Below are positions 35,615 to 44,187 of a DNA stretch of 64,000 nt, in pieces. The stretch lies in assembly GCA_963784995.1 (NCBI GenBank), contig CAWATZ010000014.1:186001-250000 (forward strand), read 5' to 3'. Positions within the stretch are counted from its first letter, which is position 1. Every line of letters begins with the position of its first letter. Source of the DNA: CAWATZ01 sp963784995 (GTDB lineage: Bacteria; Planctomycetota; Planctomycetia; Gemmatales; Gemmataceae). The notes under the pieces were generated by a model that searched no databases, was not told the origin of the DNA, and saw only the letters and a program-made list of their open reading frames with translations. The position numbers were made by a program, and so were the translations under genes.

Positions 35615-38600
35615 TCACTTTCCCCCCACCACACGGACCCGCGCCGGCGACCCCGGCTGATCCTCGACCTCGCAGCGCAGCTGCGAGCGCTTCTTCGGGT
35701 CCACGCCCACCGTTACCAGGTGCAGCCCAATCGGCAGATCGAGCTTCACCGTCTCCGCGACTGCTGTCGCCTTGTGGTCCAGCCACAGCGACAGGCCGGC
35801 CGGCGAACCCAGTTTCAGCAGCACCGGCCCCGGTGTGGTCACGTCCAGCTGGAAGCGCACAAAAGCCGTCGGCTTTCGCTCCGTGCCAGCCTCGATGCGT
35901 GCCAGCTCGGCCACCGGCAGCACCCCGCCGACCATGCTGTAAACCGGGCTCCAGAGCAGAGCGGGATCGTCCTTGCTGGCCGGGTTGGTGCCCTGTTGCA
36001 GCAAGGCACGCACCGAGGGTGAATCCTCCAGCATCTGCCAGCGGCGGACCAGCCGGGCCTTGCTCACCGAGTAGGGTCCAACCTTGCCCATTTCCGACAG
36101 GAAGCGCACCAGGTCGAGCAGTTCGCGGCGTGTCAGCGTATCGGTCAGGCCGTCCGGCATCAGCGAGCCGCCCTGGGACCGCTCCTCGATTTCCTTGACC
36201 GGGATGGTCAGTTCCCGGTCCTCCGGCGTCCGCAGCACCAGTTCGGCCTGCGATTCCCGGACCTTCAGGCCCGAGAGCTGCTGCCCCCGGCTGGTGGTGA
36301 TCAGCAAGGTGTGAAAGCCCTCCTTGACCGCCTTGTTGGGCGTGAACAGCGATTCGACCAGGTAATCCACCGGAGCGCTGGCGCCGATGCTGGACAGGTC
36401 CGGCCCGACCTGGCCGCCGGCCCCGGCAATGGCATGGCACTTCTGGCAGAGCATGTCCTTGCGGCGGTAGACCTGCTCACCCCGGGCCGGATCGCCATTC
36501 TTGAGCACCGCCGACACCAGCTGCTCCAGCTCCTGCGGCTCCAGCTTGCGCGGACCGAAGGTCAGCGAGCCGGCGACCGTCAGCGCCTGGACCAGAGACG
36601 CAGCCTCCCGACCCGACGACCGGACCACGCGCACGCCGACCCGGGCCACGTCAGCCGGGAGCTTGCGTTCGGACAGCGCCTTCGCCAGCAAGTCCGCTCC
36701 CTTCTTGCGCTGGAGGAACGCCTCGAAGACCTCATCCGCACCCTTGCCATCCGGAGACAGGGACAGCACCGCGACCGCCTCCCGGGCGGCCGTATCCAGA
36801 TCCAGCGCCGTCAGGGCAATCAATGCCAGCCGGCGAGCGCCGATCCCCGCCTTTTCCTCCCGGCAAAGCGCGGTAATCGTGTCCTTGTTCGTCTGCCCGC
36901 CCAGCGACACCAGCCCCGCCAGGGCAGCCTGACGCAAGGTATCGGAATTGTGCGCGGCCTGAGCGATGGACGTCAAACGTGGTCGGGTTGACTCCAGACT
37001 CCACGTCCCCGCGAGGCGGGCAGCGGCGGCACGGACCGGCTCGCTCTCGGACTGGAGCAGGGTCGCCAGACGCTCCAGGTCGCCAGTCGGTTTGACCTTG
37101 CGCTGCTGGCTGGCTTGCTCCAGCGCTTGCAGCAACGTCACACGCATCGGAGCAGGAGTTTTCGAGTCAAGGAGGCGGTCGAGGACCAGAGTCTGATCGC
37201 GCGGACTGCCGAGCGAGGCGATCAGCGTCAGCACGCCTTCCTCGCCCTCGGCCGGCACCTTGCCGCCGCGCACCAGGTCTACCAGCGGCCCGACTGCGTC
37301 CCGCGAACCGATCGCCTGCAGGGCGAACAGCAAGCGCCGTGTGTTGCCGCCGAAGGTGAGCCGGCCCTGCTGCAACAGCGGCAGCCAGTGCGACTTGCAG
37401 TTCCCGGCAGGTCAGCCAGAGGGCATAGTCGAGCCACCGATCGATCGGCCGATCCAGCGCCTCCAGGGCAATCTCCACTGCACGGGCATCGGGGACCTGG
37501 GCCAGCGACCGCACCGCCTCCAGCCGCACTTGCGGATGATCGTCGTTGACCTGCGCCGCCAGCAACTCCAGCGGGTTGCTCAATCGATTCTGCCACGCTC
37601 CCGCTACCCTGGTGGCGGCCGCGCGAATCCGGTAGTCCCCTGCACGGAGCAGCGTCGCCAGCAGTTTCGGCTCAACCACGTCCAGGGCCTGGTACGTCCA
37701 CAGTGCCTCCAGCAGATTGCGGGGCCTGCTCGGGATTGCTCACGTCCCATTTCGCGGCCCACGCCGACAGTTCCGGCAGCACTTCCTTGCCGCGCTCCTT
37801 CAGCACCCGGCCAGCCTGCCGCCGGGTCCAGGCCTCGGGGGCCTGCAGCGCTTCCAGCAGGTCGCGCGTCTTCGCTCCTACTAGCTGCGGCCGGGGCACC
37901 AGGGGCCGGCCCTTGGCGGTGATGCGCCAGATCCGGCCGTGGGTGTGGTCGCGCCTCGGATCGCGGAAATCAACCTCGCCATGCTGAATGATCGGGTTGT
38001 ACCAATCAGCAATGTAAATCGCTCCATCCGGACCCATCTTGACATCGATCGGACGGAACGCGGGATGTTTGCTGGAGATCAGGTCGGTTTGCTGCCGGGC
38101 GACGTAGCCGGCCCCGTCCGGCGCGACCACGAAGCGGCAAACCCGGTGAGCGCGGAAGTCGTTGGTGATCAGGTTGCCCTGCCAGCCCTCGGGAAGGTGC
38201 CGGCCGGTGACAATCTCCAGGCCGCAATACTTCGGGTGGCCCGGGTTCAGGCCGTTCAGCAGGCGCGGAGTGCCGACGGCCGCGGGATAGGAGGCACCGG
38301 GCACGACGTAGTTGATGCCCTCGGTCCCGGCGCCGTCGGTCACGAACGACGTGCCCCAGCGGTCGAAATCATGGCCCCAGGCGTTCCACCAGCCGCGGGC
38401 GAAGATTTCCAGCCGCTGCGTCTCCGGACGGTACTGCCAGATGCCGCCGCCGCCCAGACGGCGCGGCCCGTACGGAGTTTCAATGTGGCTGTGGATGTAG
38501 ACCGACTGGTTGAAGTAGAGCATCCCGTCCGGGGCCCAGCGCAGGGTGTGGACCAGGTGATGCGTGTCCTCGGTGCCGAAGCCCGACAGCAGCACGCGCC

Positions 38601-39045
38601 GCCGATCCGCCTTGCCGTCGCCGTTGGTATCGCTCAGGTGAATGAGGTCCGTGCTGTCCACGACGTAGGCGCCGCCATCGCCGGGCGCCAGGCCGGTTGG
38701 GATCAGCAGGCCCTCGGCGAAGACCGTCACCTTGTCGGCCTTGCCGGTGCCTTTCGTGTCTTCGAGGATGAGGATCTTGTCGTTCTGTTTCTGGCCGGGC
38801 TTGATCTGCGGATAGGCCTCGCTACAGGCCAGCCAGAGCCGGCCGGCCGGGTCGAAGTTCATCTGGATCGGCTTGGCCAGCAGTGGGTCGGCGGCAAAGA
38901 GGTTGACCTCGAACCCCTCGGCGACCTGGAAGGTCTTGCGCTCCAGCTCCGGGTCGGGATCGGGAACCGGGGCGTTGCGCTGAGCCGGGGATGGCGACGC
39001 GACCAGAAACAGGACCAGAAGGGTAATGATTTGTCGGCGCTTCAT
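35615..39045 (-). CDS. PVC-type heme-binding membrane-bound dehydrogenase (two frame breaks)
   Basis: Three frames join into one ~1140-residue secreted protein. Signal peptide MKRRQIITLLVLFLVASPSPA, then a beta-propeller dehydrogenase domain (FQVAEGFEVNLFAADPLLAKPIQMNFDPAGRLWLAC..., DVKMGPDGAIYIADWYNPII), HEAT-like helical repeats in the middle, and a C-terminal cytochrome c domain with LCQKCHAIAGAGGQVGPDLSSIG (CxxCH heme site). The frame breaks are at about 37721-37724 (an extra C in GCCCCGC) and about 37395 (an extra A), each restoring good continuity (EQARNLLEALWTYQ; CRELQSHWLPLLQQG). It is an oxidoreductase of unknown substrate, characteristic of planctomycetes and verrucomicrobia; its start overlaps the GDSL-like stop by 4 bases. 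Confidence 0.88.
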
Positions 39046-40244
39046 CGGTCGGCTCCCGGCGTGATGGCGTAGGTGTGCTTTCGCGGCGTGGACAGCTTGA
39101 CGATCTCGGCTTCCTTCTGTTCCACCAGCGGATCGAACTGGGGGATCTCGACGGCGTTCTGGCCCTGCTCCTTCTTGCGGAAGCCGAACAGGTACGTCTC
39201 ATTCTGCGGCCGCCAGCGGTGGAAATAGAGCCGGTTCTTGGCGATGAGCAGTTGCCGCAACTGCTCCAGCTGCTCGAACTCTGGACCGCGTGTCAGCGCG
39301 ACCCCCCTGTCCCACTCGGCAGCGTCGGCCGTGGCCACCGGTTCCTTGTCGATGGTCAGCACGTGCTTCCCGGGAGGAAGACCCTCGATCTTGAGGATGC
39401 GCTGCCGGCCGATTGGAAGAGCGTGGCCCTTCTCCGGTGGCAGCGGGAAGGGCAGCACGTCGTCTGTCAGCACCCATGCCCGTTTCTGACCCGGAGCCAG
39501 CTGCACGCTGGTCCCCTGAACCTCGCCGGCACCGCCATCGGCCTTGAGCGTGACACGCCAGGGAAGCTCCTTCAAACCGAGCCCCTGTTCCAGGATCAGG
39601 GCCGATTCCCAGTATCCCTGATCGGTCAGGTGAATGCCGTTGTCGGTCAGTGGCGAATGGTCTTTCCGCCCCAGAAAAGTATACAGATCGACAAAGCCCT
39701 GATCGTGCTGCCGGGCGATCTCCGCGATGGCGTCGCGGTAGAGGGCGAGGTTCCTGTTCTGCTCGACCGGGTCCGGCAGTGGCGGCGGCATCTTCTCCTG
39801 GCGCAGCGGCGACAGCCAGAGGATGCGGGCCCTTGTCGGTGCCAGGGCGGTCAGCAAGGTCTTGCAGCCCTCCTGGAATCGCGGCAAACCTGCGGAGCCG
39901 TCGAAGGACTCGTTGGTGCCGTAACCAAGGATGATCACGGTCGGCTTGAGGTCGAGGACGTGCTCCTTGAGATGGCGGAAGCCGTCCGCAGTGGTCCCGA
40001 ACCTGGCCCGGGCGTGGCCGAAGACCGTATCGCCGCTCCAGCCCAGGTTGCGGAACTGGATTTTCTTGCCGGGATACCGGCGTGCCAGGGCCAGTTCCCA
40101 CCAGCCGTGGCGCTGCTCGCGCTCGATCAGGGTGTTGCCCAGGAACACGACCCGGTCGCCCTCGGCGAGGGTCAGGGGTCCCGGTCCGGCGGCCAGGAGC
40201 GGGCCCGGCAGCAGCAGGACCAGCCCGGTCAGCAAGCGGTGCAT
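39042..40244 (-). CDS. Secreted SGNH/GDSL-like protein
   Basis: A 400-residue exported protein (signal peptide MHRLLTGLVLLLPGPLLAA). SGNH blocks are visible: RVVFLGNTLIERE at the nucleophile position but with Asn-Thr instead of Asp-Ser, NLGWSGDTV (block II), ILGYGTNES (block III) and DNGIHLTDQGYW (Asp-x-x-His). The missing canonical serine suggests altered chemistry or a binding role. It is translationally coupled (ATGA) to the PVC-type dehydrogenase, a pairing common in planctomycetes, where both may act on a complex polysaccharide. ATG 40244 is preceded by GAGGA. The 280-bp gap upstream (40260-40540) holds no gene that I can support. Confidence 0.82.
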   Translation of the reverse strand: MHRLLTGLVLLLPGPLLAAGPGPLTLAEGDRVVFLGNTLIEREQRHGWWELALARRYPGKKIQFRNLGWSGDTVFGHARARFGTTADGFRHLKEHVLDLKPTVIILGYGTNESFDGSAGLPRFQEGCKTLLTALAPTRARILWLSPLRQEKMPPPLPDPVEQNRNLALYRDAIAEIARQHDQGFVDLYTFLGRKDHSPLTDNGIHLTDQGYWESALILEQGLGLKELPWRVTLKADGGAGEVQGTSVQLAPGQKRAWVLTDDVLPFPLPPEKGHALPIGRQRILKIEGLPPGKHVLTIDKEPVATADAAEWDRGVALTRGPEFEQLEQLRQLLIAKNRLYFHRWRPQNETYLFGFRKKEQGQNAVEIPQFDPLVEQKEAEIVKLSTPRKHTYAITPGADR

Positions 40245-40540
40245 CGTCAATGTCCTCAAAACCAGACTGCACGGAATTCAGACAGCATTGCTCCTTACAG
40301 AGTAGCAAGGAAGGTCCGTCAAGGGCAGGGGCAACGATTGTATCGGATTCAGGATTTTTCCCTGGCGCGAGTTCATCGCGATTCTCTGGACAGTGACCTT
40401 GCAGTTTGCTATCCATGTCGTAAACAGAGATGGATCGCGCGGTGAACCAGGGCAAGTATACCCATCTTCGCTGGACTCAGTTACCTCTGACGCGACGTCC
40501 AGGGGTGAGTTGAAACTTTTGGGAGAAAGGAACGGATCGA

Positions 40541-40849
40541 ATGACACATACTGTTTGCCAGCCGTGCTATGACTGCAAATACACGGACTGCGTGGCCGTC
40601 TGCCCGGTCGAGTGCTTCTATCAGGACGAGAAGATGCTTTACATCGACCCGGCGGACTGCATCGACTGCGAGGCCTGTGTTCCCGAGTGTCCGGTGGAAG
40701 CGATCTTCGCCGAGGCCAACGTGCCGGCGCAATGGACCAGCTTCACCCAGCTGAACGCCGACCGCTCCACGGCCCTCAAGAGCAGCGGCGACGGCCACAT
40801 CACGGAGAAGCAGGACGCTCAGGAAGGACCGGAGTGCCAGAAGAAGTGA
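40541..40849 (+). CDS. fdxA: 7Fe/8Fe-type ferredoxin
   Basis: A 102-residue ferredoxin of the FdxA type. Cysteine clusters CQPCYDCKYTDCVAVCPVECF and CIDCEACVPECPVEAI are consistent with one 3Fe-4S (or 4Fe-4S) and one 4Fe-4S centre; a C-terminal acidic extension follows (NADRSTALKSSGDGHITEK). It serves as a soluble electron carrier. AGAAAGGA precedes the ATG. Two different long hairpins separate it from the ferrochelatase gene downstream on the same strand. Confidence 0.93.
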   Translation: MTHTVCQPCYDCKYTDCVAVCPVECFYQDEKMLYIDPADCIDCEACVPECPVEAIFAEANVPAQWTSFTQLNADRSTALKSSGDGHITEKQDAQEGPECQKK

Positions 40850-40859
40850 GCCGCTCCTG

Positions 40860-40927
40860 TTAGCCGCGACGCGCAGCGGAGCGCGGGGGAGCCGATCCTC
40901 TCGCGCTCCGCTGCGCGTCGCGGCTAA
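40860..40927. repeat. Long GC-rich hairpin (26-bp arms)
   Basis: TTAGCCGCGACGCGCAGCGG... pairing with ...CCGCTGCGCGTCGCGGCTAA, 11 bases after the ferredoxin stop; position fits a terminator. Related in wording (GCGCAGCGGAG) to the hairpin at 25416-25504. Confidence 0.85.
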
Positions 40928-40959
40928 GGCGGTTTCAGGAAATGGGCAGGTCCACCGTC

Positions 40960-41090
40960 CCCGTGGGTGCGCTGCGCGACCCACGGCTGAGTTATGCAAC
41001 CCCTTCGGGGTAGAAAACAGGGCCGCCGTTGTCTTCCTACCCCGAAGGGGTTGCATAGCTCAGCCGTGGGTCGCGCAGCGCACCCACGGG
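40960..41090. repeat. Family A long hairpin element, copy 2 (loop inverted)
   Basis: The same element as 29594-29728 but its central part reads GGTAGAAAACAGGGCCGCCG, the reverse complement of the centre of copy 1, so the two copies are inserted in opposite orientation. The spacer between the arms is otherwise conserved, with small changes next to the inner stem. Confidence 0.9.
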
Positions 41091-41157
41091 ACAGGAAGGC
41101 GGACCAACCATTTCCCTGAAGCCGCCTAACAAGAGTTCGCCTGCCGGAGTTGCGATC

Positions 41158-42131
41158 ATGTCTGCCCCTGGCGTCCTGCTGGTCCAGCTGGGCACCCCTG
41201 ACGCTCCTACCACCCCTGCCCTCCGCCGCTATCTCCGCCAGTTCCTGAGCGATCCGCGCGTCATCGACGTTCCACGCCTGCGCTGGTGGTTCATCCTCAA
41301 CTTCTTCATCCTGCGGACCCGTCCCGCCCAGTCGGCCGCCAAGTACCAGCTGATCTGGGACCCAACCACCGGCTCGCCGCTGCTGCACTACACCCGCCGG
41401 CAGACTGAACTGCTGCAACAAGCGATGCCCGAGGCCGTGGTCCGCTTCGGCATGCAGATCGGCAATCCGCCGCTGGCCCAGGTAGTTCACGAGATGATCG
41501 AGCAGGGAACCGATCGGCTGATTGTGCTGCCGATGTATCCGCAGTACTCGGCCACCACCACCGCCTCGGCCACCGATTGCCTGTTCCAGGCCCTGATGAA
41601 GGAGCGGCGCGTCCCCGCATTGCGGATCATTCCCCCTTATTACGACCACCCCGCCTACCTGGACGCGATGACCGCGGTCATTCGCGGCGAACTGGAGCGG
41701 CTGCCCTGGAAGCCGGAGCATTACCTGATCAGCTTTCATGGCATTCCGATCCGCTACAGCAAGCTGGGCGATCCCTACGCCACCCAGGTCAAGCGGACCA
41801 CGGCCCTGCTCGTCGAACGGCTCGGCTGGAAAAAAGGGACGTGGACGCAGACGTTCCAGTCGCTCTTTGGGCGTGAGGAGTGGCTGAAGCCGTACACGGA
41901 GGAAAAGCTGAAGCAGCTGGCCCGCGATGGCCACAAGCGTGTCTTCGTTCGCTGCCGGGGTTCACGGCGGACTGTCTGGAGACGATCGACGAGATCGGCC
42001 GGGAGGCCCGCGAGACGTTCCGCCACGCTGGCGGCGAGGAGCTGCACCGCTGTCCCTGTCTCAACGATCATCCGGCCTGGATCGAGGCCATGCGGACACT
42101 GATCCGGCAGGAAGGGCAGGGGTGGCTGTGA
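41158..42131 (+). CDS. hemH: Ferrochelatase (single frame break)
   Basis: Inserts ferrous iron into protoporphyrin/coproporphyrin in heme synthesis. ~323 residues when joined: GVLLVQLGTPDAPTTPALRRYLRQFLSDPRVID at the N-terminus, VLPMYPQYSATTTASATD, the catalytic region LISFHGIPIRYSKLGDPYATQVKRTTALL, and after the break PGFTADCLETIDEIGREARETF. Restoring one C in TGCCGGGG at about 41954-41957 gives VFVRCPGFTADCLET, the exact family motif, which strongly indicates a homopolymer sequence error. It overlaps the convergent VWA gene by about 70 bases. Confidence 0.92.
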
Positions 42132-43037
42132 CCGACTTCTGGTAGCTTCCGCGGTTCCAGGCGGCCAGTTGCCGCAGCGGCGGACTGCCATTGCGGTCCG
42201 GCCGCCATTGCAGATCGACAACGTGAATCGCGGTCTGGCCCTGGTTGAAGCGTGTCAGCTCCTGAATCTCTGCCGGAGTCAATTCGTCCGCCTCGGTGGC
42301 GAGGACAAGGTGCTGCGGCCGCAGGGCGAGGGCCAGGTGGACCGCCGGGGCGAGTTGCGTACTGCCGGTGGCCTGCAGGGACTGCAACGCCTGCCGGACG
42401 GCCAGGAGCGCGGCGGGATTGGGCTGCAGCCAGTTGCGCTGGCTCTGGGGCAGCAGGAACTCGACCTGGCGATTGAAGACCAGCACCTGAAACAGGCTCG
42501 ATGGCGATCGCCCCTCCAGGCAGGCAAGCAATTCGTTGCGGGCCCGGTTCAGAGAGTTCCGCAGTCCCATGCTCATCGAGTGATCGAGCAGGTAGACCAC
42601 GCTCTCCGCGGGGGCGCCGCCGGGAAGAGACGCCGGCCGCCGCTTCCTCGCTCTTCCTGGCCGCCCGCAGATTGAGCTGGACCAGACCCGGGAGTTCCGG
42701 CGTTGCCTCCGCTGGAACCGGGAGCAGCGGCTCCGGCATTGCTGATGTCCGGCTTCGTGGCGGGTGCTTCTTCCCGGACCGGAGGTTCGACCAGGCGGAC
42801 CTCCATTGCCCGCTCGGAACGCGGTGTTGCGATTGGAAGCGGACCAGCACTTTCGAGGGGACTGTCCTCGTCATCGTCCGGGAGGGTGCAGCGAAGCTCC
42901 ACCGCCTCGACAGGCGGACGCCGGGCCGGCTCCGGTGCGGAGATCCAAAGCGCACCCAGGACAAGCAGGGCATGTACCAGCAGCGACAGCACCAGGGCCG
43001 GCGCCAGGAAACGCCAGCGGCCCTTGCTCGGGGACAT
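42061..43037 (-). CDS. VWA domain protein with N-terminal membrane anchor (frame break)
   Basis: N-terminal frame: a membrane segment (RWRFLAPALVLSLLVHALLVLGALW) and a Pro/Gly/Ser-rich linker. C-terminal frame: a von Willebrand A domain with the metal-site motif VVYLLDHSMSMG (Asp-x-Ser-x-Ser) and later VLVFNRQVEFLL and HLVLATEADELT. They join if one C is added at the CCC run near 42621 (RRLFPGGAPAESVVYLLDHS). ATG 43037 was chosen because residues upstream are not protein-like. The C-terminus overlaps hemH and may be altered by nearby sequence errors. Function: unknown surface or periplasmic protein interactions. Confidence 0.7.
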
Positions 43038-43244
43038 TACCACCAGGTCGAGACAGAGCGAACGAGCACTGAGTGCGGAGTACTGCGATCCGCTCCTCTC
43101 GGTGCAGACGCTCATTTGCCGGCAATCAAGTCCTGGATGGGCCTGGTTCAAGCTCGCTCCGATTGGCTGCGGGTGCAGAGACAACGCGGAGAGGAGCCTG
43201 GGAAAACGCTTCCCGCTGCCTCTCCGCGTTATCCTTCTCCCGGG

Positions 43245-43910
43245 TTACTGCTGCTGTCCGTATTGGCCCGGCTGACTGTAATTGTTCGGCGCTCCACCAC
43301 CGGGATAGCCCCCCGGACCTGCCATCGGGGAGTTCCCCTGCATGCCCATGCCAGGGCCCATCTGCGGATTCTGGGGATACCCTGGCATTTGCTGCATCCC
43401 GTAGGGGTTACCGCCCATCGATACATTCGAGGGCGGGAAGCCCTGGGGCTGCGGCATGCTTCCCATCGCGGGCTGCATTCCGGGCTGTCCCATCATTCCG
43501 GGCTGACCCGGCATCCCGGGCATCGTCTGCTGGCCCTGATTGGGGTTCAGCATTCTCGTGATCAGGTTGCCCCAGAACACGTCGTCGCCGCTCTTCTCCC
43601 AATCAATCTGGATCAGGGTCTTCTCGCCTTGCTCACCCCTCGGCTTGCGGAAGGTCAAGGTGAACTTTTCGCCGTTCGGATGCTGAGACTGCAGGCGGAT
43701 CGTGTCGCTCCTGGACTGGGGGCGAACCACCTGAGGCGCCCCCATCCCTCTCAGGGTTGTCTCGGCCACGAAGCTCACCGCGTCCGGCGAGCCCGCCATG
43801 ACATAGGTCTTGCCTTTGCTCTTGGCCGCGAGCGTGAACTGGTCCGGGGTACAGCCAGCGGTCATCGCCAGCATCGTCCCCGCGAAGATGACCCCCATTG
43901 CCCTGAACAT
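43245..43910 (-). CDS. Lipoprotein with Met/Gly/Pro/Gln-rich tail
   Basis: A 221-residue protein with a lipoprotein signal (GVIFAGTMLAMTAGC; lipobox cysteine near 20). Residues 21-130 form a small domain (KGKTYVMAGSPDAVSFVAETTLRGMG... FTLTFRKPRGEQGEKTLIQIDWE), and the last ~95 residues are low-complexity (PGMPGQPGMMGQPGMQP). Domain function is unknown; such tails are common on planctomycete exported proteins. ATG 43910 with GGGGAAAGGA upstream is preferred to ATG 43931. Confidence 0.75.
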   Translation of the reverse strand: MFRAMGVIFAGTMLAMTAGCTPDQFTLAAKSKGKTYVMAGSPDAVSFVAETTLRGMGAPQVVRPQSRSDTIRLQSQHPNGEKFTLTFRKPRGEQGEKTLIQIDWEKSGDDVFWGNLITRMLNPNQGQQTMPGMPGQPGMMGQPGMQPAMGSMPQPQGFPPSNVSMGGNPYGMQQMPGYPQNPQMGPGMGMQGNSPMAGPGGYPGGGAPNNYSQPGQYGQQQ

Positions 43911-44075
43911 GACTCGATTCCTTTCCCCCATGAATCAGGCTTGGGCCTCGGCGTCCCCTTCCGAAAGCCGGACCCGGCCCCTGGTATTTCCGTCGGACCC
44001 TGCGACAACTACCTGGTTTTTCGAGTGAGGAGGGGCTTATACCGGCGGGCGGGGGACGTTGCAAGAGCAACTTTA

Positions 44076-44182
44076 CACCCAGGGCGATGCCCTGGGCTAT
44101 CGTGTTGCGCCCCTTCGGGGCGAAAGACAAGGTGTTCTGCCCCGAAGGGGCGCAACACGATAGCCCAGGGCAGCCCTGGGTG
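44076..44182. repeat. Family B long hairpin element, copy 1
   Basis: CACCCAGGGCGATGCCCTGG... GCTATCGTGTTGCGCCCCTT... with complementary right arm and loop CGAAAGACAAGGTGTTCTG. It occurs again, loop inverted, at 55112-55299. It ends 6 bases before the WD40 gene's stop, so it may form the 3' end of that transcript. Confidence 0.88.
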
Positions 44183-44187
44183 AAGAC

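Noticed and set aside
40278..40547. 89-residue minus-strand frame upstream of the ferredoxin
   Set aside because: No ribosome binding site, no recognisable domain, and it overlaps the ferredoxin start and its likely promoter.
40978..41934. Protein frame through the family A hairpin on the minus strand (about 336 codons)
   Set aside because: Antisense to hemH; its tail (RPTAELCNPFGVGRQRR) is just translated repeat.
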